64,000 nt of DNA from Akkermansia muciniphila (GTDB lineage: Bacteria; Verrucomicrobiota; Verrucomicrobiia; Verrucomicrobiales; Akkermansiaceae), in assembly GCA_945874895.1 (NCBI GenBank), contig CAMCIC010000004.1:1-64000 (forward strand), in the 5' to 3' direction. A program made the position numbers and the translations under genes. Position 1 is the first letter of the stretch. Each line of letters starts with the position of its first letter. Of the stretch, positions 26,997 through 34,923 are shown one piece after another. Below the pieces are notes generated by a model. That model worked only from the letters and a program-made list of their open reading frames with translations, was not told where the DNA came from and searched no databases.

Positions 26997-27773
26997 TCAA
27001 GGTACTCCCAAAATCCACCCCTCGGTGCGTGCGCTTTTGAGTTCTTCCTCGCTAAGATGGGGCGAAAATTTTTGCAGCAATGTTTTTGATTGGTCGCTTT
27101 CGCGCATCCAACGTGCGATGCAATAGGCGTCGTGCTGGTCGGCACTGCGGGTTTCGTTAGGGTAGAGGCGACTCCATAGCGATGGATAGACTTCCGTGAT
27201 CACAGATGTCGCGACGGGCAGCGACCATCCATCGAAGGGCCAGAAGTGGAGATTGGTGCCTCGCCGTTCGCGGAGATGTTTCAACCATGGTAGGCCGGCG
27301 TGAGTGGACGTAGCAACACTGCCAGGCACATCGAAATGAAAGACCGACTTTGCACCACGACTTCGTTTCTCTGTGATGCGGCGCCAACAATTGTGACCTG
27401 TACGCGCCGTGCCATGGCCTTGAAGATTTTTTCTGACCTCGGCCACACTGCACTGATCGGTCGGCCAATGATGGCAGAAATCCCGTAGAAAATGATCCCA
27501 GTCGAGTGGCAATTGGTAGTGTGCGAAGTAGTCGAGCGGAAAGGAAAATCCGTGGTCGATTCCAATGAGTGTGGGAGTATCATCAAGCAACATCTCTAAC
27601 AACCACGCAGCGATGCCGCGGCGGCACCAGTATTTTTTGAGTCCTGGTGGTGGCAGAATTTCTTGCGGGGCATCGTCGGGCGTCGCCAGATAGACGCGCA
27701 GTCCCGGGAGACCACGATCAGGCAACTGTGCGCCCGAGTAGTCGATGCCAATGTATCGTGAAAATTGAGGCAT
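26997..27773 (-). CDS. DUF429-like RNase H-fold protein
   Basis: The 258-residue protein begins with a strand-turn typical of DUF429 proteins (RYIGIDYSGAQ), carries TLIGIDHGFSFP in the middle and ends with VITEVYPSLW and DQHDAYCIARWMRE. The acidic residues in those three blocks would form the metal-binding centre of an RNase H-like fold. Family function is not established; nuclease or hydrolase activity is inferred. ATG 27773 is 14 bp beyond the photolyase stop; an in-frame GTG at 27797 would overlap that gene by 10 bp. Cotranscription with the photolyase gene is likely and hints at a DNA-related role. Confidence 0.6.
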   Translation of the reverse strand: MPQFSRYIGIDYSGAQLPDRGLPGLRVYLATPDDAPQEILPPPGLKKYWCRRGIAAWLLEMLLDDTPTLIGIDHGFSFPLDYFAHYQLPLDWDHFLRDFCHHWPTDQCSVAEVRKNLQGHGTARTGHNCWRRITEKRSRGAKSVFHFDVPGSVATSTHAGLPWLKHLRERRGTNLHFWPFDGWSLPVATSVITEVYPSLWSRLYPNETRSADQHDAYCIARWMRESDQSKTLLQKFSPHLSEEELKSARTEGWILGVP

Positions 27774-27787
27774 AATGAGGAGGTGGA

Positions 27788-29299
27788 TCAGCGCCACGTT
27801 TTTGTGCCTTGCTTGCGACTGCCATGTTTTTTCTGAATCCGGCGCGCTTCCCGTTTGGAGTCATTATGCTGGCGGAGGTGATGCATTTTTTCTTGCGCAT
27901 GACGGTAGGCGGTGGGGTGATCGACGATGGGGACGGGGTAGTCCCGACCGATCACGCAACCACAGAATTGTTGTTCTAGTGCGGGCATATTCCATGGCTC
28001 GGCGAGATAGACATCGGGCACTTGCGCTAGCTCGGGAAGCCACTGTCGGATGAACTTGCCTTGCGGATCTTGATCGAGCAATTGTTTGGTGGGGGAGTAG
28101 ACTCTCAGAGTGTTGATGCCTGTGGTGCCGGATTGCATCTGGCATTGGCTCCAGTGGATTCCTGGCTCGTAATCGAGAAACATCCGCGCGAGATGCAATC
28201 CGGGTTCGCGCCAATGCAGCCACAGGTGATAACTGGCAAAGCTCATCACCATAGCCCGCATGCGGAAATTGAGCCATCCCGTGGCGGTCAAGGCTCGCAT
28301 ACAGGCGTCGATCATCGGATAACCGGTGCGACCTTCTTTCCATGCGTTGAAACTCTCGACATCCGAATGGAATTCGTTGCGCAAGCCATCGCAAGATCGG
28401 GAAAAATTGCGGTGTTCGATCGCAGGCTCGTCCTCCAGTTTCTGCATAAAGTGGCAATGCCAGCGCAGACGACCTTGGAATGATTTCATCGAAGAAAGCC
28501 AGCGGGCATCGATGCGTTGACCTAATGCTTTTTGTTCTAACAGATTACGTCGCCGATCGACACTGGCGTGAAGGCATTGTCGGACGCTAAGAGCGCCCCA
28601 CGTAAGATAGGGGGACACCCTGCTGCATGCCTCCCAAGCGGTCACGGGGCTGGACATTTCCTTGGTGTAGCCCACACCACGCTCTTGCAGAAAACGTTCC
28701 AGCGTGGCGTGCCCGCAGGAACTCCCGCCGCGTTGGCGCAGGGGTTCACTGAGGTCGGGAGATAAGCCGAAGTCCTGAGCCGTGCAGACCGATTCTCCCG
28801 CAAGGTTTGCCGCGTTGAACCCATGCAATCCATGCGGGATGCCACGGGGCGGGGGCGTCATGCGTTGCAACCATCGCTCCGCCCAGCCGTCACGCTTCTG
28901 CAGTTTCCGCACAACTCCAGTTTGCGCGTATTCCTGCCAGTGCACTCCGCGCTGCCGTGCCCATGCGATGACCGCGAGGTCGCGTCGGTAGGTGATGGCA
29001 TTGCCTGTTTCCTGATGACTGTGTAGGCGACAGAAATGCGTTTGTTGCCACAGTTCTTCAAATACAGCAACCGCATCGCCGCGCCTGCGAAGCAATCGCA
29101 CATCGTAGGCTGCCAGCCTTTCATCCAATTCGGCGAGACATTCATTGGCGAAGCCGAGATGCCGTGCATCGAAATCCTCCCCGCCCATCACGTCATCCTC
29201 GTAGATCCACAATCCCAGCACAGGACCGAGTCCCGCTGCTGCTGCGAGCGCTGCGTGATCGAGCAATCGCAAATCTTTCTTGAACCAGACAACTTCCAT
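27788..29299 (-). CDS. DNA photolyase / cryptochrome family flavoprotein
   Basis: Members of this family repair cyclobutane pyrimidine dimers with blue light or act as light sensors. The N-terminal Rossmann-like domain starts EVVWFKKDLRLLDHAALAAA. The C-terminal FAD-binding helical domain shows SRVSPYLTWGALSVRQC, YPMIDACMRALTATGWLNFR and MRAMVMSFASYHLWLHWREP, ending in DYEPGIHWSQCQMQSGTTGI. The electron-transfer and substrate tryptophans common in the family appear in the last two blocks. Length is about 503 residues, slightly above E. coli PhrB. ATG 29299 is better than GTG 29308. Repair versus sensory function cannot be separated here. Confidence 0.9.
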   Translation of the reverse strand: MEVVWFKKDLRLLDHAALAAAAGLGPVLGLWIYEDDVMGGEDFDARHLGFANECLAELDERLAAYDVRLLRRRGDAVAVFEELWQQTHFCRLHSHQETGNAITYRRDLAVIAWARQRGVHWQEYAQTGVVRKLQKRDGWAERWLQRMTPPPRGIPHGLHGFNAANLAGESVCTAQDFGLSPDLSEPLRQRGGSSCGHATLERFLQERGVGYTKEMSSPVTAWEACSRVSPYLTWGALSVRQCLHASVDRRRNLLEQKALGQRIDARWLSSMKSFQGRLRWHCHFMQKLEDEPAIEHRNFSRSCDGLRNEFHSDVESFNAWKEGRTGYPMIDACMRALTATGWLNFRMRAMVMSFASYHLWLHWREPGLHLARMFLDYEPGIHWSQCQMQSGTTGINTLRVYSPTKQLLDQDPQGKFIRQWLPELAQVPDVYLAEPWNMPALEQQFCGCVIGRDYPVPIVDHPTAYRHAQEKMHHLRQHNDSKREARRIQKKHGSRKQGTKTWR

Positions 29300-29741
29300 T
29301 GGAATCACGGTAAGATGCCCTCAAATGGTCAGGCTGCAACTGAAAGATGCTGAGCACGCACCATCCATCCCATTGAGGCGCTGCGATCACTAAATCAAAG
29401 CACCTTTTCGGGGGGAATGGCATGGAACGACAATCATCTTCGCTACGATCTTGCAGGCTCACGGCTTACCATTCACCATTTCTGCCAGTTTCTCTTGAAG
29501 CATCATCCATGCTCTGTTATTACTTTGTCGTAGCCATTATCGATCGATAAAATGAGTCATTCAGAGGCGAACCTATGATGTCTTCTTCGTCGGAGTGATT
29601 CACGACTCGCCAACATAACGTCATTTCTGCATTTTCAACATCTTTCATGAGTCAACTCGTTCTATTTTCATTCCTTTTTATATGCATTTATTAAAATTAC
29701 TCATCAATGTGTTGTCATTGATTTCCATTGATTGCAAAAGC
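29300..29741. other. 442-bp AT-richer divergent intergenic region
   Basis: This gap separates the photolyase gene (leftward) from the ThuA-TIM fusion gene (rightward) and is the longest non-coding stretch noted here. It becomes T-rich and A-rich towards the fusion gene (about 29640-29700). It contains one perfect 14-bp palindrome (listed separately). I see no open reading frame, RNA gene or repeat in it. Regulatory sites for both flanking genes are the likely content. Confidence 0.5.
29537..29550. promoter_or_regulatory. Perfect 14-bp palindrome TTATCGATCGATAA, possible operator
   Basis: The sequence is self-complementary and lies about 190 bp before the ThuA-TIM gene and 240 bp before the photolyase start. 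LacI-family and similar sugar-responsive repressors bind palindromes with a central CG. No regulator gene is adjacent, so the link is speculative. Confidence 0.35.
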
Positions 29742-31484
29742 ATGCCAATGTTTTTTCTGCGATTCCTCACATCCATAATCGCCCTCTTCATGGTCGATTT
29801 GGCAGGCGCAGAGGAGGTTCGAGCGTCCGACCTGGCGCAGTGGAATCGTATCGAAAAAGCTATGCCCGCTCACGCCAGTGCCAAGCCGAAAAAGACACGG
29901 CGCCTACTCATTTTTAACCGCAACATCGAATACGATGGGCATCGCGCCTCGATCACGATCGGTAGCGAAGCCTTCCAGCGATTCGGAAAAAAATCCGGCG
30001 CTTTTGATGCTACCATCACTGAAGATCCTGCCGTATTCGATCGCGATTCTCTGCGTCAGTTCGACGCTGTTTTTCTGAATAATAATATCGGTTCATGTGT
30101 TAGCGAGCCAGAACGTCGCAAAAACCTCCTCGAATTTGTTACGGGTGGAGGCGGATTGATGGGCGTTCACGGCACATCCATCGCATTCACAACGTGGCAG
30201 TGGCCGCCTCTAGAAGACTGGCATGAATTCGGCCATATGCTTGGCGCCCGCGGCGCAAACCATCGCGGTGGCTACGTGCAAGAACAAATCGTTATGGACC
30301 TTGATGATCCAGGCCATCCTTTGTTGCAGAGCTTCGGCGGAAAATCGTATCCGTGGTCCGACGAGATCTTTCGTTTCCACGCACCCTACTCCCGAAAAAA
30401 CGTAAGAGTCCTGCTGAAAATTGATACGGAAAAAACAGATCTTTCCAGTTACAAGCCTGGTGATTCCTGTCTTCGTTCTGATTCCGATTATGCTCTCGCT
30501 TGGATTCGCAACTATGGCAAGGGACGGGTCTTTTACAGTGCCCTTGCGCACAGCCCTCACGTTTTCGAAGATCCTCATATGCTGCGTTTTTATTTTGATG
30601 GGGCCCAGTTTGTCCTCGGTGACCTACCCGCACCTACGACTCCCAGTGATTTCCTCACGCCAGCCATTCGCGCGCAGGAAAAACTTGGCTGGAGGATTGG
30701 CATCGAGGCATACACGTTCCATAAGTATAGCCTGTTTGAAGCCATCGAAAAGACTGCTGAACTCGGGCTTCACTACATCGGCGGACTCAGCTTCATGCAG
30801 CAGGTCAGTAAGGAAATTCCCAAGAATTTTGACCAGCATTTGTCCGACGATGAGTTGCTACAAATTCGCATGAAAATGGAATCCGCTGGCTTACGAATGC
30901 CGGTGTATTATGCGCAATCCATTCCAAATGATGAGAATGCTTGCCGCAAGCTCTTCGCGTTCGGAAACAAGATGGGTATTGAAACCTTCATCTGTGAGCC
31001 CAAGCCCGAGCAGCTAGACCTGCTAGAAAAATTCGCGAGCGAATATGAAATCAACATCGGGCTTCACAACCATGGCCCCGATATCTCGCCGCACCTCTGG
31101 CGTCCTGAACAAATACGGGCCCTCTGCGAAGGGCGCAGCAGTCGAATCGGGGCCGCACCTGATATCGGATACTGGCTTCGCCAAGGCATAGATCCCATCG
31201 AGGGGATTCGCATGCTGAAAAATCGAATCGTAGCGATTCAAATGCATGACATTCACGAACTGAGCGCGCGCGGTCACGACGTGCCTTGGGGGAGTGGGAA
31301 TGGAAAATCCCGCGCGCTATTCGAGGAACTCCACCGCCATGGCATAAAGCCCACGATGATAGGAATTGAATACTCGCGAGAATGGCTTGAATCGATGCCC
31401 AAGTTGGCAAAGTGCATCGAATTCTTTAACACTACAACGCTGGATCTCGCCGATAGCACCCCCTCCCATCATGAAGCACCCTAG
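29742..31484 (+). CDS. Secreted ThuA domain fused to a xylose-isomerase-like TIM barrel
   Basis: From ATG 29742 the protein has a signal peptide (LRFLTSIIALFMVDLAGA), the linker PAHASAKPKKTRR and a ThuA domain (LLIFNRNIEYDGHRASITI, GGGLMGVHGTSIAF, ALAWIRNYGKGRVFYSALAH) to about residue 310. The C-terminal half is a sugar-phosphate isomerase/epimerase barrel: LGWRIGIEAYTFHKYSLFEA, INIGLHNHGPD, RIGAAPDIGYW, AIQMHDIHE and TMIGIEYSREW, whose E, H, D and H residues sit where the metal ligands of AP_endonuc_2 proteins lie. The domain pair on one exported chain suggests two steps on one oxidised sugar. The upstream in-frame start at 29682 lacks a good signal n-region. Confidence 0.85.
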   Translation: MPMFFLRFLTSIIALFMVDLAGAEEVRASDLAQWNRIEKAMPAHASAKPKKTRRLLIFNRNIEYDGHRASITIGSEAFQRFGKKSGAFDATITEDPAVFDRDSLRQFDAVFLNNNIGSCVSEPERRKNLLEFVTGGGGLMGVHGTSIAFTTWQWPPLEDWHEFGHMLGARGANHRGGYVQEQIVMDLDDPGHPLLQSFGGKSYPWSDEIFRFHAPYSRKNVRVLLKIDTEKTDLSSYKPGDSCLRSDSDYALAWIRNYGKGRVFYSALAHSPHVFEDPHMLRFYFDGAQFVLGDLPAPTTPSDFLTPAIRAQEKLGWRIGIEAYTFHKYSLFEAIEKTAELGLHYIGGLSFMQQVSKEIPKNFDQHLSDDELLQIRMKMESAGLRMPVYYAQSIPNDENACRKLFAFGNKMGIETFICEPKPEQLDLLEKFASEYEINIGLHNHGPDISPHLWRPEQIRALCEGRSSRIGAAPDIGYWLRQGIDPIEGIRMLKNRIVAIQMHDIHELSARGHDVPWGSGNGKSRALFEELHRHGIKPTMIGIEYSREWLESMPKLAKCIEFFNTTTLDLADSTPSHHEAP

Positions 31485-31514
31485 AGACTAAACGATGGTT
31501 ATGGTTCTACACCA

Positions 31515-32081
31515 TCATTTCTTCTCCTCGAAAAATCCCGAAACAAAGAGCAGCGAGGCGGCGATGCAGACGCACGAGTCGGCGATATTGAAGGTGGGCC
31601 ACCATCCTCCGCTGGCGGGCATGATTTTTTCAAAACCTGGCAACCAGACGCTGATGAAGTCTACTACGTATCCTTCGGAGAGACGTTGCCAAAAACTCGC
31701 ACCGGCAAACTCTTGCAACTGGAATCCCTGGAACAAGCGGTCCGTAAAATTGCCGAAGATGCCCGCGAGCAGCAAACTCACGGCGATGCGCGCGGGTTTG
31801 TTGGAAAATACACCTTTTTTCCAAAAGTGGTGAATGCCGAAAAGGGCAATCATCGGCACAAAGAAAAACACGATGGGTGCCCATGACGTGCCATTGCCCA
31901 TGCCGAAGGCTACACCTTGATTGTGGACGCGGATGATGTGAAACCACGAAGTGAGTTCCATCACTCGAAATCCGTATCCCGGCTCCGGAAAATTCAGCAC
32001 GATCCACCACTTACTGATTTGGTCCAGCACGAAGAGTGGCAGGGTAATCCAGCAGAAAAGTTGGCGGAAACTGAGGTTCAT
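31515..32081 (-). CDS. lspA: Lipoprotein signal peptidase
   Basis: LspA cleaves signal peptides of diacylated prolipoproteins in the inner membrane. Four membrane segments are visible, and both catalytic aspartates are in place: IFGNFTDRLFQGF and PTFNIADSCVCIA. The conserved VHNQGVAFGM near TM2 also matches (family: N-x-GAAFG). It is ~188 residues, somewhat longer than usual, because of a cytoplasmic or periplasmic insert (FQLQEFAGASFWQRLSEGY). ATG 32081 lies 2 bp after the ileS stop; a GTG at 32087 would overlap it. The ileS-lspA pairing is a classic arrangement. Lipoproteins in this window are among its substrates. Confidence 0.95.
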   Translation of the reverse strand: MNLSFRQLFCWITLPLFVLDQISKWWIVLNFPEPGYGFRVMELTSWFHIIRVHNQGVAFGMGNGTSWAPIVFFFVPMIALFGIHHFWKKGVFSNKPARIAVSLLLAGIFGNFTDRLFQGFQLQEFAGASFWQRLSEGYVVDFISVWLPGFEKIMPASGGWWPTFNIADSCVCIAASLLFVSGFFEEKK

Positions 32082-32083
32082 AG

Positions 32084-34840
32084 TCACGCTTGCTGAATGA
32101 CGTCATCGCAACGTTTGCACAGACCACTTTCGAGCAGCGGTTCGTGACGGCGGCAGCGGGGGCAGAGTGGGAGATCGGTCTTGCGAGCGGTGGCCGATGC
32201 TGTTTCACCCTTGCGCACTTCCAACTCGGCGATGATGAAGATTTCCTTCATCGCTTCGATGTCTTGCAAGGCCGCAAGAGCGGGATCGTTTTCCGAAACC
32301 GTGAGCACGATCGCCGCTTCGTTGTTGCGCGAAAATTCTTTGGCCTGAATGCAGGGCTCGATCGCAGTTTGGATGAGGTAGCGCAGTTCAAACAAACGAT
32401 CCATCACCGGTGTGGCAGTGCTGCTAGCATAGCGAGCATCGGGCTCGGGGAAATCCTGCTCGTGAATGCTACCCGTCGTAAAAGTCGCATGTTCCCATGC
32501 TTCATCGGCGGTGTAAGCGAGGATAGGTGCGAGCAGTCGGCTGATCGCGCTGAAGAGCTCATACATCGCGGTCTGAGAGGCGCGGCGACGCAGCGATCCG
32601 GGAGCATCGCAATACATTCTGTCTTTGGTGACATCGATGTAGACCGCGCTGAGATCAGCAGTGCAGAATTGATTCAGCGCGTTGAAGACCTTGCGGAACT
32701 CAAAGTTTTCGTAGGCCTTGCGGCATTCGGTCACAACTGCGTGCATACGATCCATGATCCATCGATCAAAAAGCGGCATTTCGTCGGAAGAAACGGCGTC
32801 TTTTTCTGGAGAAAAGCCTTCGAGGTTTCCTAATAGAATGCGCAGTGTATTGCGAAGGCGGCGGTAGGGCTCGGCGACTTGTTTGAACAATTCCTCACCG
32901 AATGGGACTTCACTCTGCCAGTCCACGGAGCTAACCCATAGCCGCACGATATCGGCACCGTATTTGTTATAGTAGTGCGCGGCATCGATGGGTTTGCCGG
33001 CTTTTTCGGCCTCGGACTTCGATAGTTTTTTCTTGTCCTTATCGACCACGAAGCCGTGAGTGAGCACCGCTTTGTAGGGAGCGGCGTTGCGATAGGCGAC
33101 GCTGAGCATGAGCGAGCTCTGAAACCAGCCGCGATGTTGGTCGGTTGCTTCGAGATATAGGTCCGCCGGGCTGTGCAGTGCGGGGTGGCGGTCCATCACA
33201 GCGACGTGCGAGCAACCGCTATCGATCCATACGTCGAGGGTGTCGCGGCATTTTTTCACACCTTCGGGTAAGCCTAACAACTCGGCGAGTTCGGCATCTG
33301 TTTTCTCGAACCAGATGTTCGTGCCTTCCTTCTCCACGAGATCGGCGATCTTGCGAGCAAGATCGGCATCGAGGATGACCGTGCCGTCTTCGTGATAAAA
33401 CACAGGCAACGGAACGCCCCAAGTGCGCTGACGCGAGATGCACCAGTCAGGCCGAGCTTCCACAGTGCCGTAGATTCGATTGCGACCCCAAGCGGGGAGC
33501 CACTGCACCTCATCGATCGCTTCTAGCGCGCGACCGCGGATGTCATCGATGGAGATGAAGAACTGCTCCACCGCACGGAAGATGATGGGGGTTTTCGAGC
33601 GCCAGCAATGGGGGTAGCTGTGGCGATAAACTTCGCGACCTAGCAGGGTGCCATTCGCTGCTAGCATCTCGATGATGGGCTCGTTGCAGGCGAAGACGTG
33701 TTTTCCTAACAACTCGGGCATTTCTGCCTCTTCGGTAAAATGGCCGTTGTCATCTACGGGCGAAAGCAGACCGAGTTGGTTTTGCATGCCGGCGACGTAG
33801 TCATCGGCTCCGTGTCCGGGGGCGATGTGAACGGCGCCGGTGCCGGTTTCGGTGGTGACGAAATTCGCGAGAATCACGCGCGAAGTGCGGTCGATGAACG
33901 GATGCCGCGCGAGCAGGCCTTCGAGTTCGCGTCCTTTTTGTTCATGGAGAACCTCCTGCAAGGTGAAGCCAGTTTTCTGTTGGAACGCTTCCATCAGTTC
34001 ACGCACAATGACCAGGGTCTCGCTGATGCCTTCTTTTTCGTAGCGACCGACCACGTAGGTGAACTCGGGGTGCACGGCGATGCCGAGGTTGGCGGGCAGG
34101 GTCCAAGGGGTGGTGGTCCAGATCACCATGGAGGTGTTTCCGGGGAGCGGGGAGGCATTTGATGCGGACTGAAGTCCTAATTCCGCCAGAGGAAACTTCA
34201 CGAAGATCGCGGGGCTTTCCTTGTCCATGTATTCCACCTCGGCCTCGGCGAGGGCGGTGTGGGCGCCGTAGGACCATTGCACGGGCTTGCGGCTTTGGTA
34301 AATGCGACCGTCCTCTACCATTTTTGCGAAAACGCGCAGGATGTCCGCCTCGTAGCTAGGTGCCATGGTGAGGTAGGGGTTTTCCCAATCGCCAAATACG
34401 CCGAGACGACGGAAGGAAGCGCGCTGGATGTCGATGAACTTCAGCGCAAACTCGGTGCAACGGCGGCGGATTTCGCCGGCTTCCAGACCAGCGGCTTGTT
34501 TCACCACTTTAAACTCGATGGGTAGTCCGTGGCAGTCCCAACCGGGAACGAAAGGCACGGCGAAGCCTGCCATGGTTTTGGATTTCACGACCAGATCTTT
34601 GAGCACTTTGTTGAGTGCCGTACCCATGTGCACGTCGCCATTGGCGAAGGGAGGGCCATCATGCAGAATGAAGGTTGGTGCCTTATGTTCGAGCCGACGG
34701 TTGAGAATCGTGCGATACAAATCCCGCGCTTCCCAAGCAGCCAAACGCTTGGGCTCGTTCTCCACCAAATCCGCGCGCATGGGGAATTGCGTTTGCGGTA
34801 GGGTGATGGTGTCTTTGTAGTTCTTCGGTTCCGCACTCAT
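32084..34840 (-). CDS. ileS: Isoleucyl-tRNA synthetase
   Basis: IleS charges tRNA-Ile and edits valine. The 918-residue protein is the bacterial type: the HIGH-region is PPFANGDVHMGTALNKVLKD, the editing domain contains TTTPWTLPANLGIAVHPEF and GTGAVHIAPGHGADDYV, and the KMSKS loop reads KKLSKSEAEKAGK, a variant with Leu for Met and without the usual 'LGN'. The C-terminal zinc ribbon is CPRCRRHEPLLESGLCKRC. The anticodon-binding helical region precedes it. The start at ATG 34840 is followed closely by YKDTITLPQTQFPMRA, the family's N-terminus. Cotranscribed with lspA. Confidence 0.97.
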   Translation of the reverse strand: MSAEPKNYKDTITLPQTQFPMRADLVENEPKRLAAWEARDLYRTILNRRLEHKAPTFILHDGPPFANGDVHMGTALNKVLKDLVVKSKTMAGFAVPFVPGWDCHGLPIEFKVVKQAAGLEAGEIRRRCTEFALKFIDIQRASFRRLGVFGDWENPYLTMAPSYEADILRVFAKMVEDGRIYQSRKPVQWSYGAHTALAEAEVEYMDKESPAIFVKFPLAELGLQSASNASPLPGNTSMVIWTTTPWTLPANLGIAVHPEFTYVVGRYEKEGISETLVIVRELMEAFQQKTGFTLQEVLHEQKGRELEGLLARHPFIDRTSRVILANFVTTETGTGAVHIAPGHGADDYVAGMQNQLGLLSPVDDNGHFTEEAEMPELLGKHVFACNEPIIEMLAANGTLLGREVYRHSYPHCWRSKTPIIFRAVEQFFISIDDIRGRALEAIDEVQWLPAWGRNRIYGTVEARPDWCISRQRTWGVPLPVFYHEDGTVILDADLARKIADLVEKEGTNIWFEKTDAELAELLGLPEGVKKCRDTLDVWIDSGCSHVAVMDRHPALHSPADLYLEATDQHRGWFQSSLMLSVAYRNAAPYKAVLTHGFVVDKDKKKLSKSEAEKAGKPIDAAHYYNKYGADIVRLWVSSVDWQSEVPFGEELFKQVAEPYRRLRNTLRILLGNLEGFSPEKDAVSSDEMPLFDRWIMDRMHAVVTECRKAYENFEFRKVFNALNQFCTADLSAVYIDVTKDRMYCDAPGSLRRRASQTAMYELFSAISRLLAPILAYTADEAWEHATFTTGSIHEQDFPEPDARYASSTATPVMDRLFELRYLIQTAIEPCIQAKEFSRNNEAAIVLTVSENDPALAALQDIEAMKEIFIIAELEVRKGETASATARKTDLPLCPRCRRHEPLLESGLCKRCDDVIQQA

Positions 34841-34884
34841 GATGGGACGGCGAGCCTACACAGAACGGGCGGGTGGTCAAGAAT

Positions 34885-34913
34885 CGGTGGGCATTTTTCG
34901 ATCATTGCCACCG
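34885..34913. terminator. Hairpin between ileS and the cytochrome c gene
   Basis: 34885-34890 pairs with 34908-34913 (6 bp, extendable by 2 bp around a bulge), with a T-rich loop. It sits 11 bp past the stop of the leftward cytochrome gene and 45 bp before ileS. No good T-run follows, so termination may be weak or factor-dependent. Confidence 0.35.
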
Positions 34914-34923
34914 CAGAATGGCT

